Below, piece after piece: positions 34,080 to 45,711 of a DNA stretch of 56,000 nt; position 1 is the stretch's first letter; each line of letters begins with the position of its first letter. Made by a program: the position numbers and the translations under genes. Source of the DNA: Cryptomeria japonica (taxonomy: Eukaryota; Streptophyta; Pinopsida; Cupressales; Cupressaceae); contig NC_081406.1 of assembly GCF_030272615.1 (NCBI RefSeq), forward strand, positions 243,967,218 through 244,023,217, written 5' to 3'. A model generated the notes under the pieces. It did no database searches. It was not told the DNA's origin and saw only the letters and a list, made by a program, of their open reading frames with translations.

Positions 34080-35622
34080 TTAATTCACCTCATGAAGGGT
34101 TACAACCCCTAGCTGACTTCTAAGATACTCAAAAGTAGTCTTAGGCAGAGGTTTAGTAAAGATATCTGGAAGCTGCTCCTTGCTAGAAACATGCTCTAAT
34201 AACACATATTTACTATGCACTTTTTCCCTCAAGAAATGATACTTCAATTCAATATACTTGGTTCATGCGTGCAAAACAAGGTTCTTGGAAATATTTATGG
34301 CACTAGTATTGTCACATAAGATCTTTACAGGTTCTGAAAACTTCATCTTGAAACCTTCCATGTGCCTCATCCAGATAGCCTAGGTACAATTCATTTAAGC
34401 TGCAACATACTTAGCTTCAACAGTAGACTGTGATATACAACTATGCTTCTTGCTACTCCATGAAACAAGTCTTCCTCCAAGAAATAATGCTCCACCAATT
34501 GTGCTTTTCCTATCATCAACATTACCTGCCCATTCTGCATCTGTATACACCTTCAAGTCAAATTTACCTGCATATGGATACCATAATCCATAGTCAATAG
34601 TGCCTTTCAAATATCTGAATATCCTCTTGGTTGCTATCAAATGTGTTTCCTTAGGATTCTTCTAAAATCTAGAAACTAGACCAATTGCATGAGCTATATC
34701 CGTTCTGTTGTGAACAACACAGTGCAATTTTCCAATCATTGACCTGTACTCCTTTTCATCAACAGATGTGGCTTCATCTTCCTTAGACAATTTACATCTT
34801 GCAACCATTGGTGTCCCAAGTGGTTTACAGTCACTCATACCAAATGTCTTTAATACCTCTTTCACATATTTAGATGTGTGATGAAAATACCACTCTTCAT
34901 TTGCTGAATTTGCAAGCCTATGAATTTTTTTCTCTCCAACTAGAGACATTTAAAACTCACTTTACATTTCATTTCCAAAGTCATTGTTCATGCCATCATT
35001 ACCTCCAAATATGATATCATCTACAAACACTTCACTAACCAATATCTTATCTCCTTCAGATTTGAGATATATGTTGCTATCTTCACCGGTTCTCTGAAAA
35101 CCTATCTTCATCAGGTGTGAATGAAGCCTTTCATACCATGCTATCGATGCTTTCTTTAATCCATATAATTCCTTGTGCAACTTACATACCATTTCTTTTC
35201 ATCAGTCAAAGCATAACCATCTGGCTTCTCAATGTATACTTCTTCCAGTATTCCATTCAAAAATGCCAACTTCACATCCATCTAATATACTTCGAATCCC
35301 TTATGTGCTGCAAATGCAAGTAAAGTCCTGACACAGATTCCAGTATAGAAATTGGTGACAAATTCACACCATAATATTCTCCTTCTTCTTGTACATAACC
35401 TTTGCAAACCAATCTAGCTTTGTTTCAGACTACTATACCATCTTCATTCAGCTTGTTCCTGAATACCCACTTAGTACCTATCACATTTTTATTCATCGGT
35501 CTGGGTAGTAGTGTCCACGTATTTTTCTTCTCATTTTGATCAAGCTCCTCCTCCAAAGCTTTGATCCAATGATCATCTCCAAATGTTTCCTTAGTAGTTC
35601 TAGGCTCAATAGTGGAGATCAT
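34080..35622 (-). pseudogene. Copia reverse transcriptase and RNase H of element E
   Basis: Minus-strand fragments in order: N-terminal RT (35622-35425; NTWTLLPRPMNKNVIGTKWV), RT core (35192-34962; ELYGLKKASIAWYERLHSHL and FVDDIIFGGN), the connection (34949-34662; YRSMIGKLHCVVHNRTDIAH), and RNase H (34640 down to 34080; YTDAEWAGNVDDRKST, SWSSKKHSCISQSTVEAKYV). The catalytic YVDD box reads FVDD. Stops separate the pieces, for example at 34662, 34962 and 35425, and the end near 34100 is heavily decayed. Copia order and motifs are clear. Confidence 0.88.
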
Positions 35623-35798
35623 GCAAGAATTCTCTAATTCTTCTTTTGGTTAACACTCCAGCATCCTTATCTCCAATAATCTGGTCAGGATTGTGATTGA
35701 GTCTCACATACCTTGGAATAACATGATCATTATCTTCAGGTTCTTCTTTATCATCATCTTCTTCTGACTCTACCTATTTCGGTTGAACTGGTACAACA

Positions 35799-36591
35799 TC
35801 ACTCTTTACCAGTTCCAAGCTTCACTGGTTTTGGATCCAAAAACAAAATGCAAGGGTCTTCATCTTTTTTTCTCCACACTGGTTTCCCCCGAGACTTCAG
35901 GATACTCATCCACTCGAGCATCAACACTCTCAATGATTCTCTATGTCTGGTTGTTTTAACATTTGTAGGCCTTACTCTTGGTGGAATAACCAAGAAATAT
36001 ACCTTCATCACTTTTAGCCTCAAACTTAATAACATAGTCACCTCTCTTAATAAAACATTTGCTGCCAAATATCTTAAAATAACTAACATTAGGTGATCTC
36101 CCATACCAGTATTCATAAGGAGTCTTAACCTTACCTCTTTTTACCAAAATCCGGTTCATAGTGTAGACAATTGTGCTGATAGCTTCTCTCCAGAAATTTT
36201 TCGCTACACCTCCTTGTATCAACATTATTCTAGCTGCTTCAACAACTGATCAATTGTTCCTCTCTACAATACCATTCTGTTGTGGTGTCCTTGGTGCAGA
36301 AAGCTACCGTTTGATACCATTTTCTTCACAATATCTAGTGAATTCCTTAGAAGTAAATTCACCTCCTTGATCAGTCCTCAGACACTTTATCTTCTTACCA
36401 CTCTCCTTTTCAGCTAAGGCCCTTAATGCCTTGAACTTACTAAATGCTTCTGTTTTATCCTTCAAGAATGTGACCCACATCATTCTTGAGCAATCATCAG
36501 TGAAGATCATAAAATATCTATCACCTTGAGTACTTTTGGTCCTTATTGGTCCACAGAGGTCTGTATGAACCAAATCTAATAGATGTTCCAC
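35799..36591 (-). pseudogene. Copia integrase core of element E
   Basis: The DDE triad region is recognisable. The first Asp is in LVHTDLCGPIR, the second in CLRTDQGGEF, and the Glu falls in the NGIVERNN-like block just left of a stop at 36304. Downstream text includes NFWREAISTIVYTMNRI and SKCFIKRGDYVIKF (36225-35956), typical of the Copia integrase C-terminal part. It would insert the cDNA. A stop after NGIKR and a frame change near 36116 break it. Confidence 0.87.
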
Positions 36592-36951
36592 TAAAAGTTT
36601 TGCTCTTAAAAGTTGAGGATGTCATCTTTCCCAACTGACATTCTTTACATAGAGCATTAACCAATTTGTCCAACTGAGACAAACCTCTCATTGTCTTGGA
36701 CTTACTCACTTTTAAGATATTATCAAAATTTATATGACAAAATATCCTATATCAAAGCCAACTATCATCTACTTTAGCAATTAAATAGTTGTTGACTTTA
36801 GGATTCAGGTGAAACAAGTTAACTTTAGTTTGCTTCCCGATTTCAATCAATTGACCTTTTCTCCCATAGATTTTGCACATACGATTTTTAAACTCCAATG
36901 GATATCCTCTGTCATTGAGTTGAGCAACACTCAAAAGATTGTGCTTTAATC
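36592..36951 (-). pseudogene. Copia pre-integrase zinc-binding segment of element E
   Basis: It begins mid-domain at 36951 with GLKHNLLSVAQLNDRGYPLE, followed by KAR-like text, an FCHINFDNILKVSK block and NALCKECQLGKMT, which are the H...H...C-x2-C ligands of the GAG-pre-integrase domain. A stop lies at 36752. Everything upstream, including protease and gag, is absent because element F begins at 36953. Confidence 0.82.
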
Positions 36952-37301
36952 CTGTTTATGGTAAAAATGGAAACAACAATATTGAAAGATTGAATAGATT
37001 CAACCAAAAAACCCTAGCCTAACAACAACAAAGATCCACCATAACATATGAAGATTACCTAAGACAATGAAAATCAAATGAAATCACAAAGATTATACCA
37101 TCACATGTCCAATAAGGTTTGGATTTCCATTCTTCCTATCTCCATTGATCTTGCTTGATATATTTTCTCTCAGATTTTATGTGTGCACAAGAGCTCAACA
37201 AAGAACGAAAGTGTGGTTGCAAGTAGGCTTGATCGCATATGAAAGTTTGAATGCTAGAATGCTTGAAGGATTATGGGGGGTTGATAATGAAGGAAGCATC
37301 T

Positions 37302-37310
37302 CCTTATATA
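37302..37310 (-). promoter_or_regulatory. TATA box in the LTR of element F
   Basis: The minus strand reads TATATAAGG. It sits about 370 bp inside the LTR from its U3 end, the same relative layout as in element A. Confidence 0.6.
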
Positions 37311-37471
37311 GAAGACACTATAAGAAATGAAGGGATAATATTGATAGGTGTAAAAGATAAATGATCGGCTAGGATTAGAGGGTAGGTAAAAGAAATAAGA
37401 AAATAATGAGAGGCTAGGTAGCGTAGGGATTAAGAGATGAATGACGTGTCATAAGTAGAAAAGGCTAATAA

Positions 37472-37657
37472 ATTAATTAAATAAATAAAGATTTATTTAA
37501 TTAATAGAAGAAGTGGGATTAATTAAATAAATAAAAATATTTATTTAATTTAGAAAAAAGGATAATTTAAATAAATAAAAGTATTTATTTAAATGAGAAA
37601 AGAGGGCTAGAAGAGGATAAATGAATTAATTAAATAAATAAATATATTTATTTAATT
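37472..37657. repeat. Four consecutive AT hairpins in U3 of element F
   Basis: Four separate perfect inverted repeats follow one another. Stems are ATTAATTAAATAAAT (15 bp, 37472-37505), AATTAAATAAAT (12 bp, near 37520-37551), ATTTAAATAAAT (12 bp, 37565-37594) and TAATTAAATAAATA (14 bp, 37626-37657). Each has a loop of 4-6 bases. Confidence 0.88.
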
Positions 37658-37682
37658 AGACAGGACAATTTTAGGTGTCTAA

Positions 37683-37701
37683 ATTTTGCCCCTCTTTGAG
37701 A
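37683..37701 (-). promoter_or_regulatory. Polypurine tract of element F
   Basis: The minus strand reads TCTCAAAGAGGGGCAAAAT, directly before the LTR start. This fixes the orientation of the element as minus and identifies the LTR as the 3' one. Confidence 0.65.
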
Positions 37702-38218
37702 CAATGCAGCTTGTCACGTTGTTTCAAAGAAGATAAGATGAACTGATACAAAGTTGCCCCAAGATGGGAATGATATGCCCCATTGAGAGACTAGATGAAA
37801 ATATCTGAAAAGATCACAGACAATCTCTCGATAAGAAAGAAAGGCTAGAACAGACTGACAAGATAGGATAGAGTGACAAAGTCACTGGATAAAGAAGACT
37901 GACTCGGGAGACGAGGGACAGGGTAGTCTATAAGATAAACTAAGAAGCAAAACATCCTCATTGTCATCCACACACCTAAGAGATCAAAGTGCAAAGAGAG
38001 CATAGAGTAGTCAACAGTCACCAGTGATGGCATTGGTGCACAAATTCGATCGCGTTCGCCAATATCAGAGGCCAGTAGATGCAGGAGAGCTAGTGAGTAC
38101 CACAAAACCTCCTTGTACTTTGTTGCATTAATTGTTGTCATACATACATGCTAGGTAGTGCAATAAATACATATTAGGTATGTTGCAAAAAATGTCAAGC
38201 GGGTCAAAAGATGGGAAG

Positions 38219-38450
38219 GCGCGTTTGCATGTAGGATAGGTGCGTTTTGTGTTAGTGCTAGGAACGTTTATGATTGTAATAGCGTTGATGTTCAATGCGA
38301 GCGCGTCTGTGTAGGGCAAGCGCGTTTATGCAGGACATGCGCATTTGTGTAGAACAGAGGCACATCTGTGTGATTCAGGTGCGTCTGTGTAGAGTAGGCG
38401 CATTTGTGAAGTATGCAAGTGTGTTTGTGTCATGAATGCGCATTTATGTC
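38219..38450. repeat. Degenerate ~20-bp tandem repeat, about 12 units
   Basis: Units of consensus GCGC(A/G)TTTGTGTAG plus ~6 variable bases start near 38219, 38240, 38261, 38281, 38301, 38320, 38339, 38359, 38379, 38398, 38419 and 38438. The period is 19-21 bp. The array is CpG-rich compared with its surroundings. Confidence 0.85.
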
Positions 38451-38466
38451 TTCAATGTCGAATTGA

Positions 38467-39090
38467 CAGTTGTGTGATAAACATACATTGTCGATTGGAT
38501 AAGTTGCTGAGAGGATACACTCAAGCAGGTCCTCTAGGGAAGAGTAGGGTAGCAGATAGGGCTAGGATTGACAATTTTGTGATAGAACACACATTGCCAA
38601 TCAGGAAACTACTCAAGAGGTTCACTCAAGCAGAGGCCCTAGGATATGATAGAGCGAGGCACTTTGTGATGAATAAGGAGTACCATAGAAATTGACAATT
38701 CTATGATAGAACATACGTTGCCAATTAAATTAGGCTGAAATTGATAATCTGTGATAGAACATACGTTGTCAATTGGATAAGCTACTCAAGAAGATACACT
38801 CAAGTAGGTCCTCTAGGGAAGACTAGGATAGCAAATAGGGCTAGGATTGACAATTCTATGATAGAACACACGTTGCCAATCAGGAAACTACTCAAGAGGA
38901 TACACTCAAGCAGAGGCCCTAGGATAGGATAAAGTGAGGCACTTTGTGATGAACAGGGAGTACCATAGAAATTGATAATTATGTGATAGAACATACGTTG
39001 TCAATTGAATTAGGTTGAAATTGACAATTCTATGATAGAACATATGTTGTCAATTGGATAAGCTACTTAAAAGGCTACACTCAAGTAGGG
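38467..39090. repeat. ~280-bp tandem repeat, about 2.2 units
   Basis: The phrase TGTC(A/G)ATTGGATAAG recurs at about 38490, 38768 and 39049. Inside each unit a shorter half-repeat (TTGACAATTCTATGATAGAA...ACGTTG) also recurs, so it is a higher-order repeat. Confidence 0.85.
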
Positions 39091-39115
39091 GCGCTAAAAG
39101 ATAGGAGCAAAGCAA

Positions 39116-39540
39116 CACTTTGTGATGAATAGGGAGTACTACTAGGATAGAGTGTCATATGATATATATAAGCACTAGGATAAAAAGTAGCACTTTGTGA
39201 TGAACAGGGAGTACTACTAGGATAGAGTGCCATATGATAAATATAAGCACTAGGATCAAAAACAACACTTTGTGATGAACAGGGAGTACCACTAGGATAG
39301 AGTGTCATATGATAAATATAAGCACTAGGATAAAAAGCAGCACTTTGTGATGAACAAGGAGTACCACTAGGATAGAGTGCCATATGATAAATATAAGCAC
39401 TAGGATAAAAAACAACACTTTGTGATGAACAGGGTATACCCCTAGGATAGAGTGATATATGATAAATATAAGCACTAGGATAAAAAGAATCACTTTGTGA
39501 TGAACAAGGAGTACCACTAGGATCGACACAGTTGATTTGC
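39116..39540. repeat. 75-bp tandem repeat, six units
   Basis: CACTTTGTGATGAA starts at 39116, 39191, 39266, 39341, 39416 and 39491: an exact 75-bp period with few substitutions. Being a multiple of three, the array stays open on the minus strand and would encode a 25-residue repeat containing PCSSQS and FYPSAYIYHM. A TAG lies 18 codons upstream of the array's first full copy, and no good start is evident. Confidence 0.92.
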
Positions 39541-39826
39541 TTGACTGCAAGAGGACTTACCTATACTGGAGTCACGAGAGAGATTCCCTTCGACTAAGAG
39601 TTTGCGAGCAAAGCTGACATTCGAGGATAGAGCAGGAGTTGAGGCCGTGGGATTGCGATACATTATGTATGTGTCTGAGTTTTGGGTGAACATGGGTTTG
39701 CTGACTGCATTAGCTAAGAGATGGCACTCAGAGACATGGGTAAACACACAAAGTTGGGTCCCAATACCGCGGAAGTTCGCGAGTTGGGAAAAGAGCCTGT
39801 TTAGCTTCAGGTTCTCGAGCCATTAA
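39541..39826. other. Element F sequence beside the insertion of transposon G
   Basis: No gene is evident. CCTGTTTAGCTTCAGG at 39798 is complementary to a motif just inside transposon G, so the true boundary of G could lie a little further left than 39827. Confidence 0.4.
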
Positions 39827-39910
39827 GAAACAGGCGCCCGTTTAGCAGTGGGTGCCTGAAGCTAAACGGGCACCCGATTTGAAAAAAATGGGCGCCCGTT
39901 TTTGAAATGT
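39827..39910. repeat. Left terminal hairpin region of transposon G
   Basis: The outer AAACAGGCGCCCGTTTAGC pairs with GCTAAACGGGCACCC about 15 bases further in, forming a stem around GCCCGTTTAGC/GCTAAACGGGC. A third GGGCGCCCGTTTTTG word follows at about 39890. Confidence 0.8.
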
Positions 39911-40442
39911 ATTTATTTATTTTTTTAAACCTTTTTCCATCATTTTCACTGTTTGGAAAATGGGTAGATGTTTCTGAGGAGCACGGGTACCCATTTTTTT
40001 CACCCCAACTGACCCCCCAGACCATTTTTACCTCCTCCCAGGTATTTAGTTTTATTTTTTATATTCTGTTTTATTTATTTTTATTATTTTTCATAAAAAA
40101 ATGTTAATGTATTGTTATTTTTTAATTTTTATGTTTTAAAGTTTGAAAATCGTCTTTTATTTTATTTCATGTTTAAAATAGTTTTTAGTTTTTAAATATT
40201 GCGAAAAACATGAATAGTAAAAACTGTAGGAAAAAAACAAAAAACATGAATAGTATTTAAACTGTAGGAAAAAAATAAAAAACAAAAACGTAAATGAACA
40301 ATGAACATTAGACACAAAAAAAAGACAATAAACCCTGAACAGAAAAACGAACACTAAACCCTAAATAGAATAAAACGAACGATAAACCATAGAAAATAAA
40401 CGAACAACAAACCCTAAAAAATTAAAAAACAATAAACCCTAC

Positions 40443-40510
40443 ATGAAAATCAACAATAAACCCCCCTTCTCTCTCTCACACACACGTACACGTTACCATC
40501 TCTGTCATTA

Positions 40511-40571
<61 letters not shown>

Positions 40572-40606
40572 TCCCCTCTCTTTCTCTCACACACACACAT
40601 TACCCC

Positions 40607-40638
<32 letters not shown>

Positions 40639-40780
40639 TTACCCCCCTCTCTTTCTTTCACACATCACGCTCTCTCTATCATTACCTACTCTCTACCTCT
40701 CAAATTATCTATTCTCTCTCTAACTCGTTGTATCTCAAATTACCTACTCTCCCTCTCTCCCTCTCTCTATTTTAATCATG
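40443..40780. repeat. CT/CA microsatellite tract
   Basis: A long run of CT dinucleotides (about 40512-40567) is followed by alternating CT and CA runs. Apparent Ser/Leu-rich open frames here are products of the simple repeat. Confidence 0.95.
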
Positions 40781-42786
40781 CATAAAAGTCTAAATGTTTA
40801 AATTTATATTTCTAAATGTTGTATTTAATTATAGGATTCTTTTGTAAAAGTTAGATGTTTAATTTATGTTTAAATTGAACTTTAAAATGATAATGAATAT
40901 GAATATGTTTTTTTGTGTGTGTGAAAAATAGGGTTCTTAAATTTGATAATACTCTAACTATCACTATTAATCCTCACTACTTCCTAACTTATCCCAATCA
41001 TGAAAGAGGATATCAATATCCTCAAAATAATATTTAACATATGTAATTCTAAACTCCTCAAACAAGGATAATATATTCAAAAGATATGAATCCCAAGTGG
41101 TCATGTTTAAAAGGTGATTAATGCCATGTAGAATAAATCAATTGGGTTTATGGAATTGGTGATAATAATCTAAAATAATAAAAAACATTTAAAATGGATA
41201 TTAGGTCTTGATAGGATGAGTACTTGAAGAATGGGATAAACCTCTAAATTGTCAAAACATGCAAGACCTATGATATAATGAATTTCCTCTTAAGTATCAC
41301 CATCAAAGGGTATGTGATCCTCATCTACAAAGGGAATGAAACAATCTACAATAGGATCCTCTAGGAATGGAGAGATATGAGGGTCTCCATGGATCTCCTA
41401 AAGCCTATTCCAAAGTGTGTGGGGGAAATCAATATCCAATGCAATAAACATAGAATCATGATCTTGATACTAGATCAAATCACTCCTACATGGTCAATGA
41501 TGTTACACCAAGATTATATAATTTCTAGTGTTTCTAGTTTAGGTATGACTCCATACATAAAAGGAAAATGATTACACCACCTAAAACTTATCAAGATACC
41601 ATTTTACAAAAGAATCATAGTTATCCCTTTCTAATTTTACCACAAAAGGATGAATAGAGAAACCTATGATACCTCCTCAAATAAAAACTTAAAAGATCAA
41701 TAAAATCAATACATATAAAACATATCAAACAAATTCATCTCATGTAAGATGGTCATTTTCAAGTGCCAAGATGCCCAAGTAAATGACTAGAATGTGAAAT
41801 CACAAAACATAAAATATTAAATACGAGGGAATATTCTAGAAAATAATTGTATGATCGATGAAGATTTATCAACCACCTTTTCAATGCCACGTGAAGCATG
41901 AAAAAATATGCTCTCTATCAAAAGTTACGAGGCTTTAAATTTACATAGCTTGATTTAAGTTAAGAGGACAATAAATCACACTAGTGGCAGATTTAATAAA
42001 AATAAGAATCAAATATAGATCAATATTGGAATCACATTTTGTGGGTTGCGACTTTGAACAAGAAAATACCAATATAAAATTGAATATAAAAAAAATACAT
42101 TTTTTTTTTTGTTTTAACTCCTCCAAGAGTAGAGAACCTACTATTTATTCAAGCTTCAACTTAGTGTAGTACTACTAGTTGTGATCACTAAATCATCCAC
42201 TGATTCTAGAAAAGAACACAATAAAGTAGTACATGTATTGACAAGTTCATAGATATAACTTATGACTTTAATGAATTTAGTTAATTTAACCAAAATAGAG
42301 TAGTTGAATCGAATCCTATCAAGTTGAAAATATAAAGTGGTAGCCTAACGATAATGGTTAAATATTGGAAGGGTACTAAAATATAATTCCATGGAAGTTA
42401 CCTTCATTATCTAAATCAATGGAGTCATTTATTCATTATCTATTCTCTCTCTCTCATGATTATTTTTGTGATTTTGATGGAACTTATACTAATTCATCTT
42501 TAGATGTTAAAAAGTATTGTTTGAGTTGCATGGGCATTATGATGTTTTATTTTGTAGAATATTTCTTATACTTTGATTTAAGTGGATAATATTTCTTAAA
42601 TGATGCTTATTATTACCCACCTATTAATAATATTATAGATCTATGCGAGTTTCCTTTTTTTATATTTAAGTTGCTAAATTGTATTTAATTATAAGTTTTT
42701 TTGGAAGGTGAAATGTAAATTTTCATGTTTGTAATTGCAATTGTAAATTTTCATGTTTGTATATATATGTAGATTATTTTCACATA
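40781..42786. other. Non-coding left part of transposon G
   Basis: AT-rich sequence without recognisable genes. The open frames are short and show no coding bias. Confidence 0.5.
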
Positions 42787-44379
42787 ATGGATGAGTTTGA
42801 GATAGATGAGCTATTAGGTCTAGCACCACCTCCACCTCCACCTCCGCCACCATCTCCACCTCCACCTCCACCTCCACCTCCACCTCCACCTAATTAGTTG
42901 AGATAGACAATTAGGACGAATATTGATTCTTTGATTAGAGATATTCATACTATTAGGCATGAGCCTCATCCGCCTCCGCAGTTGTTACACCTTGCAGATA
43001 GTATGCAAGGCATTGTACAGTCCGTGCAGGCATTAGATAGTGAGCTAGATAGCTATCGTAGTTGGTGTGAAGGATTGCATGCATTTTACGCTGATGGCCT
43101 CACATACAAACAAGTTAATGAATTAAAAATAACAAAAATGGATTTGAAAAAATATTTTGTGAACCCTAAGATGGGTGAAGAGATAGATCCAAAGAAGCCA
43201 CTGATCTCTATTCGATGGTGTAGGCACTCGGGCATTGCTAGACACTTTTAGGAGTGGTGGTGGATGGTCTTTGACCATCCACCACACTCCAATCATGAGG
43301 TCCTGATGTATTTTTGAAGAAATTATGGGCCGAATTTGAATTGGGAAAAAATCCCAATTACTTTGATATTAGATCATTTCAGGGGGTTGGGAGAGGCATG
43401 CCCCAGGATAGGCCAGGAGCAAAATTGAGCGACAAGGTTAGAAACCGTGTGCATGATGATCCATTGGTTCCTCTTCCATCACCAGTTGTTCTAGCACTTG
43501 CCCATCATTGAGCAGTGGATTCTGCTCTAGGTTCATTGAGTGCCCTGTTGGGCAATTTGGTATAGTAGTTGCGGGAGGTGAGGGCTGCCCCCAGCTTAGC
43601 ACATGTTTGCACGAGCTATGGGGATGTATGTACGGGTCCATAGAGTGAGGCTGCCCCTGGAGGAGATGGTGATTTTGATGATGTTGATGCTGCCCATGGT
43701 GGTTATGATGATGCTGAGGAGGTTGCACATGCTGATGTCATCTCTTCATATGTTGATCTCATGTGGGCAGACGATGATCAGCCTACAGAGGTACAAATTT
43801 ATTTATATACACATATGAACCATAACAAATTTATGATCAGCCTATAGTGCAATATTAAATTCCTTATATATACACATATGAACCGTAACATGAGTCATTT
43901 TTTTCTGAACAGAGGATGGATCATACCACGTCATTGAGGAACCAACATCATGTTACCTCAATACCTAGAGATGTTGGTGCCCCATTTACGGTATGCACTT
44001 TCACCTAGATACATTTTATTGATATGTACATTTAAAATAAACAATAAATTTTTTAATGTTATGATGTGTATGGTATGTTTTTTCAATTTTGTAGGGTGCT
44101 TTGTGTAGCACTGAGGTGGGTAGTTCTTCATGTGACCCGTGGACCACTAAGGCTCAGCCTCATATACCACTAGTATGTTTTTCATCCATTAATTTGAAGT
44201 GTTTATATGCTTACTAATTTATGTACAACTTTGATTCATATTTTTTTTTTTTTTGCAATTGTAGGCTTCTGGATTGTTTGATGGTGCATCACATGTATGC
44301 CTTCGACAATCAATTACTTTGTCTGCATCACATGCATGCTTTTATGTGACAATCTTGTAGTCTATATATATAATTTATA

Positions 44380-44420
<41 letters not shown>

Positions 44421-44905
44421 AGTTTGATTCATGCTTTATATATGTTGTTCAGGTCGATACCACTACTGATATTGGTATGGCTATGGGATTGAGCCAGATG
44501 CAACCATCCACATTGTCATTTGAGGTGATGATTAGAAAAATAATTTCTAATTTGTTTATACTGTGTACTTGGCTTTTATAGGGATTATCAAAATTGATGT
44601 ACAATGTTTTTTTTGCAAGACTTGACTATGACCACTTTTCTTGTTCATGATAGTGGACCTCCACGTACCAGTGAGGGCATTGTAGAGCATGGTCGTATGG
44701 TAATTTATTTTAAATTTTTAGCATTTAATTACTTTATAAGTGAATTATGCAAGTAACTTCTTCTCATGTAAAATCTTTTAATAATGTACAGGAGGGTGCA
44801 GAAACTGATACTGCACAGGAGGGTGGAGTCACTGATACTGCACAGGAGGGTGGAGACACTGATACTACACAAACAAAGGATGGTGCATCTCAGGACCACG
44901 TGTAG
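42787..44905 (+). pseudogene. Spliced accessory gene of transposon G, unknown function
   Basis: Exon 1 (42787-43790) starts MDEFEIDELLGLA and a long run of prolines (CCACCT repeats), then QSVQALDSELDSYRSWCEGL and WCRHSGIARHF. It has TAG stops near 42894, 42903 and 43249 and a frame change near 43312. Six clear exons follow: 43913-43990, 44095-44172, 44265-44294, 44453-44524, 44619-44699 and 44792-44905. All boundaries are GT...AG in phase 0, except that the acceptor before 44619 reads AA. The last exon has a 27-bp triple repeat (EGG.TDTAQ type) and ends at TAG 44903-44905. I recognise no domain. Regular exon phases show it was once a real gene; position inside G suggests an accessory transposition factor or a captured host gene. 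Confidence 0.65.
44386..44417. repeat. TA microsatellite in an intron
   Basis: A run of about 16 TA dinucleotides in the intron between the 44294 donor and the 44453 exon. Confidence 0.95.
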
Positions 44906-44989
44906 CAGGATGATTCATCTCAACCACCTTCATGTGGAGTGAAGAGGACTGCAGATGAGATGCACGCGAGTTCTTAGATTGTATATTTT

Positions 44990-45360
44990 AGATCATGTCA
45001 TGTTATTGTATTATGGACTTTTTATTATGACACTTGTTATGTTATCATGGGACTTGTTATTATGTGATTATATATAGGACTCATTGTTATGTGATTATAT
45101 ATAGGACTTTTTATTATGTCATTTCCTTGCTATTATGATATTAGGTCGTGTTATGTGATTTGGCGCACTCTAGTGATTATATATGTGATACATTGTTTTG
45201 TTATTATGTTATTTGGACTTGTTTTAATGTCATTTCCTTATTATTATTTTTTCAAGACTTGTTATTATGTCATCAGGAATTGTTATGTGATTGTATATTG
45301 GACTTTTTATTTATGACTTGTTATGTGATCTATTTATGGCTTTATATTTTAACGTTGTGA
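44990..45360. repeat. Degenerate GACTTGTTATTATGT repeat after the accessory gene
   Basis: Short phrases such as GACTTGTTATTATGTGATTA, TATATAGGACT and TTATGTCATTTCC recur irregularly for about 370 bp directly past the accessory gene. Confidence 0.7.
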
Positions 45361-45711
45361 TTGATCATCTTATAGTGCAACAAGTTATAATTAAATAAAA
45401 TAATTATCCCAATTTACAATAACATCCTATTCTTAAAATAATAATAAAATCTTTGAACTTACAATTAATCTATGAAGAAATTACGATAAAATAAATATAT
45501 CATAAAAAATTAGAATTCAATTGTAACACAATTACAATGTGCACAAAATAACATTAAGAAGAAGATAACTAATACAATGTTGTTTATGAAACCAAAATTG
45601 TATCAAATGTAGACAAATACAATGTTAAAGGGACAAAGAAAAACAATTATCATGATTAAATATAAAAGAGTTCACACAAGTAACACAAACTTACATGCAT
45701 ATAAATTTGAT

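Larger units (their letters stand above)
32330..36952 (-). mobile_element. Copia element E, 5'-truncated by element F
   Basis: A minus-strand Copia. It has a 3' LTR at left (32330-33727), a polypurine tract, decayed RNase H and RT, integrase and the pre-integrase zinc domain, which stops abruptly at about 36952 where the LTR of element F begins. Gag and the 5' LTR are not in the window. Numerous stops make it inactive. Confidence 0.88.
36953..37682 (-). mobile_element. 3' LTR of element F
   Basis: It interrupts Copia element E at 36952/36953 with TGTTTATGG. On the minus strand the right end reads TTTAGACACC, alignable with the TGTAGTCACAC start of the LTR of element A. A TATA box on the minus strand at 37302-37310 (TATATAAGG), a palindrome-rich U3 and the adjacent polypurine tract support the call. 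Length is about 730 bp. Confidence 0.65.

Noticed and set aside
36953-37682. Part of Copia element E (its 5' LTR)
   Set aside because: The sequence breaks Copia pol mid-domain and its ends, TATA placement and hairpin U3 match a Ty3 LTR instead.
39116-39540. Possible CRISPR array (regular 75-bp units)
   Set aside because: Units are contiguous and nearly identical with no unique spacers, and the context is plant transposon DNA.
39545-39575. Perfect splice donor (AG|GTAAGT) on the minus strand next to the 75-bp array
   Set aside because: No exon or coding frame supports it, and an acceptor-like AG lies only about 12 bases away. Likely coincidence.
40443-40775. Ser/Leu-rich 110-codon open frame
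   Set aside because: It is a translation of CT/CA microsatellites; no coding bias or domain.
42689-42889. Glu/Val repeat protein on the minus strand
   Set aside because: It is the reverse reading of the CCACCT proline-codon run of the plus-strand accessory gene.
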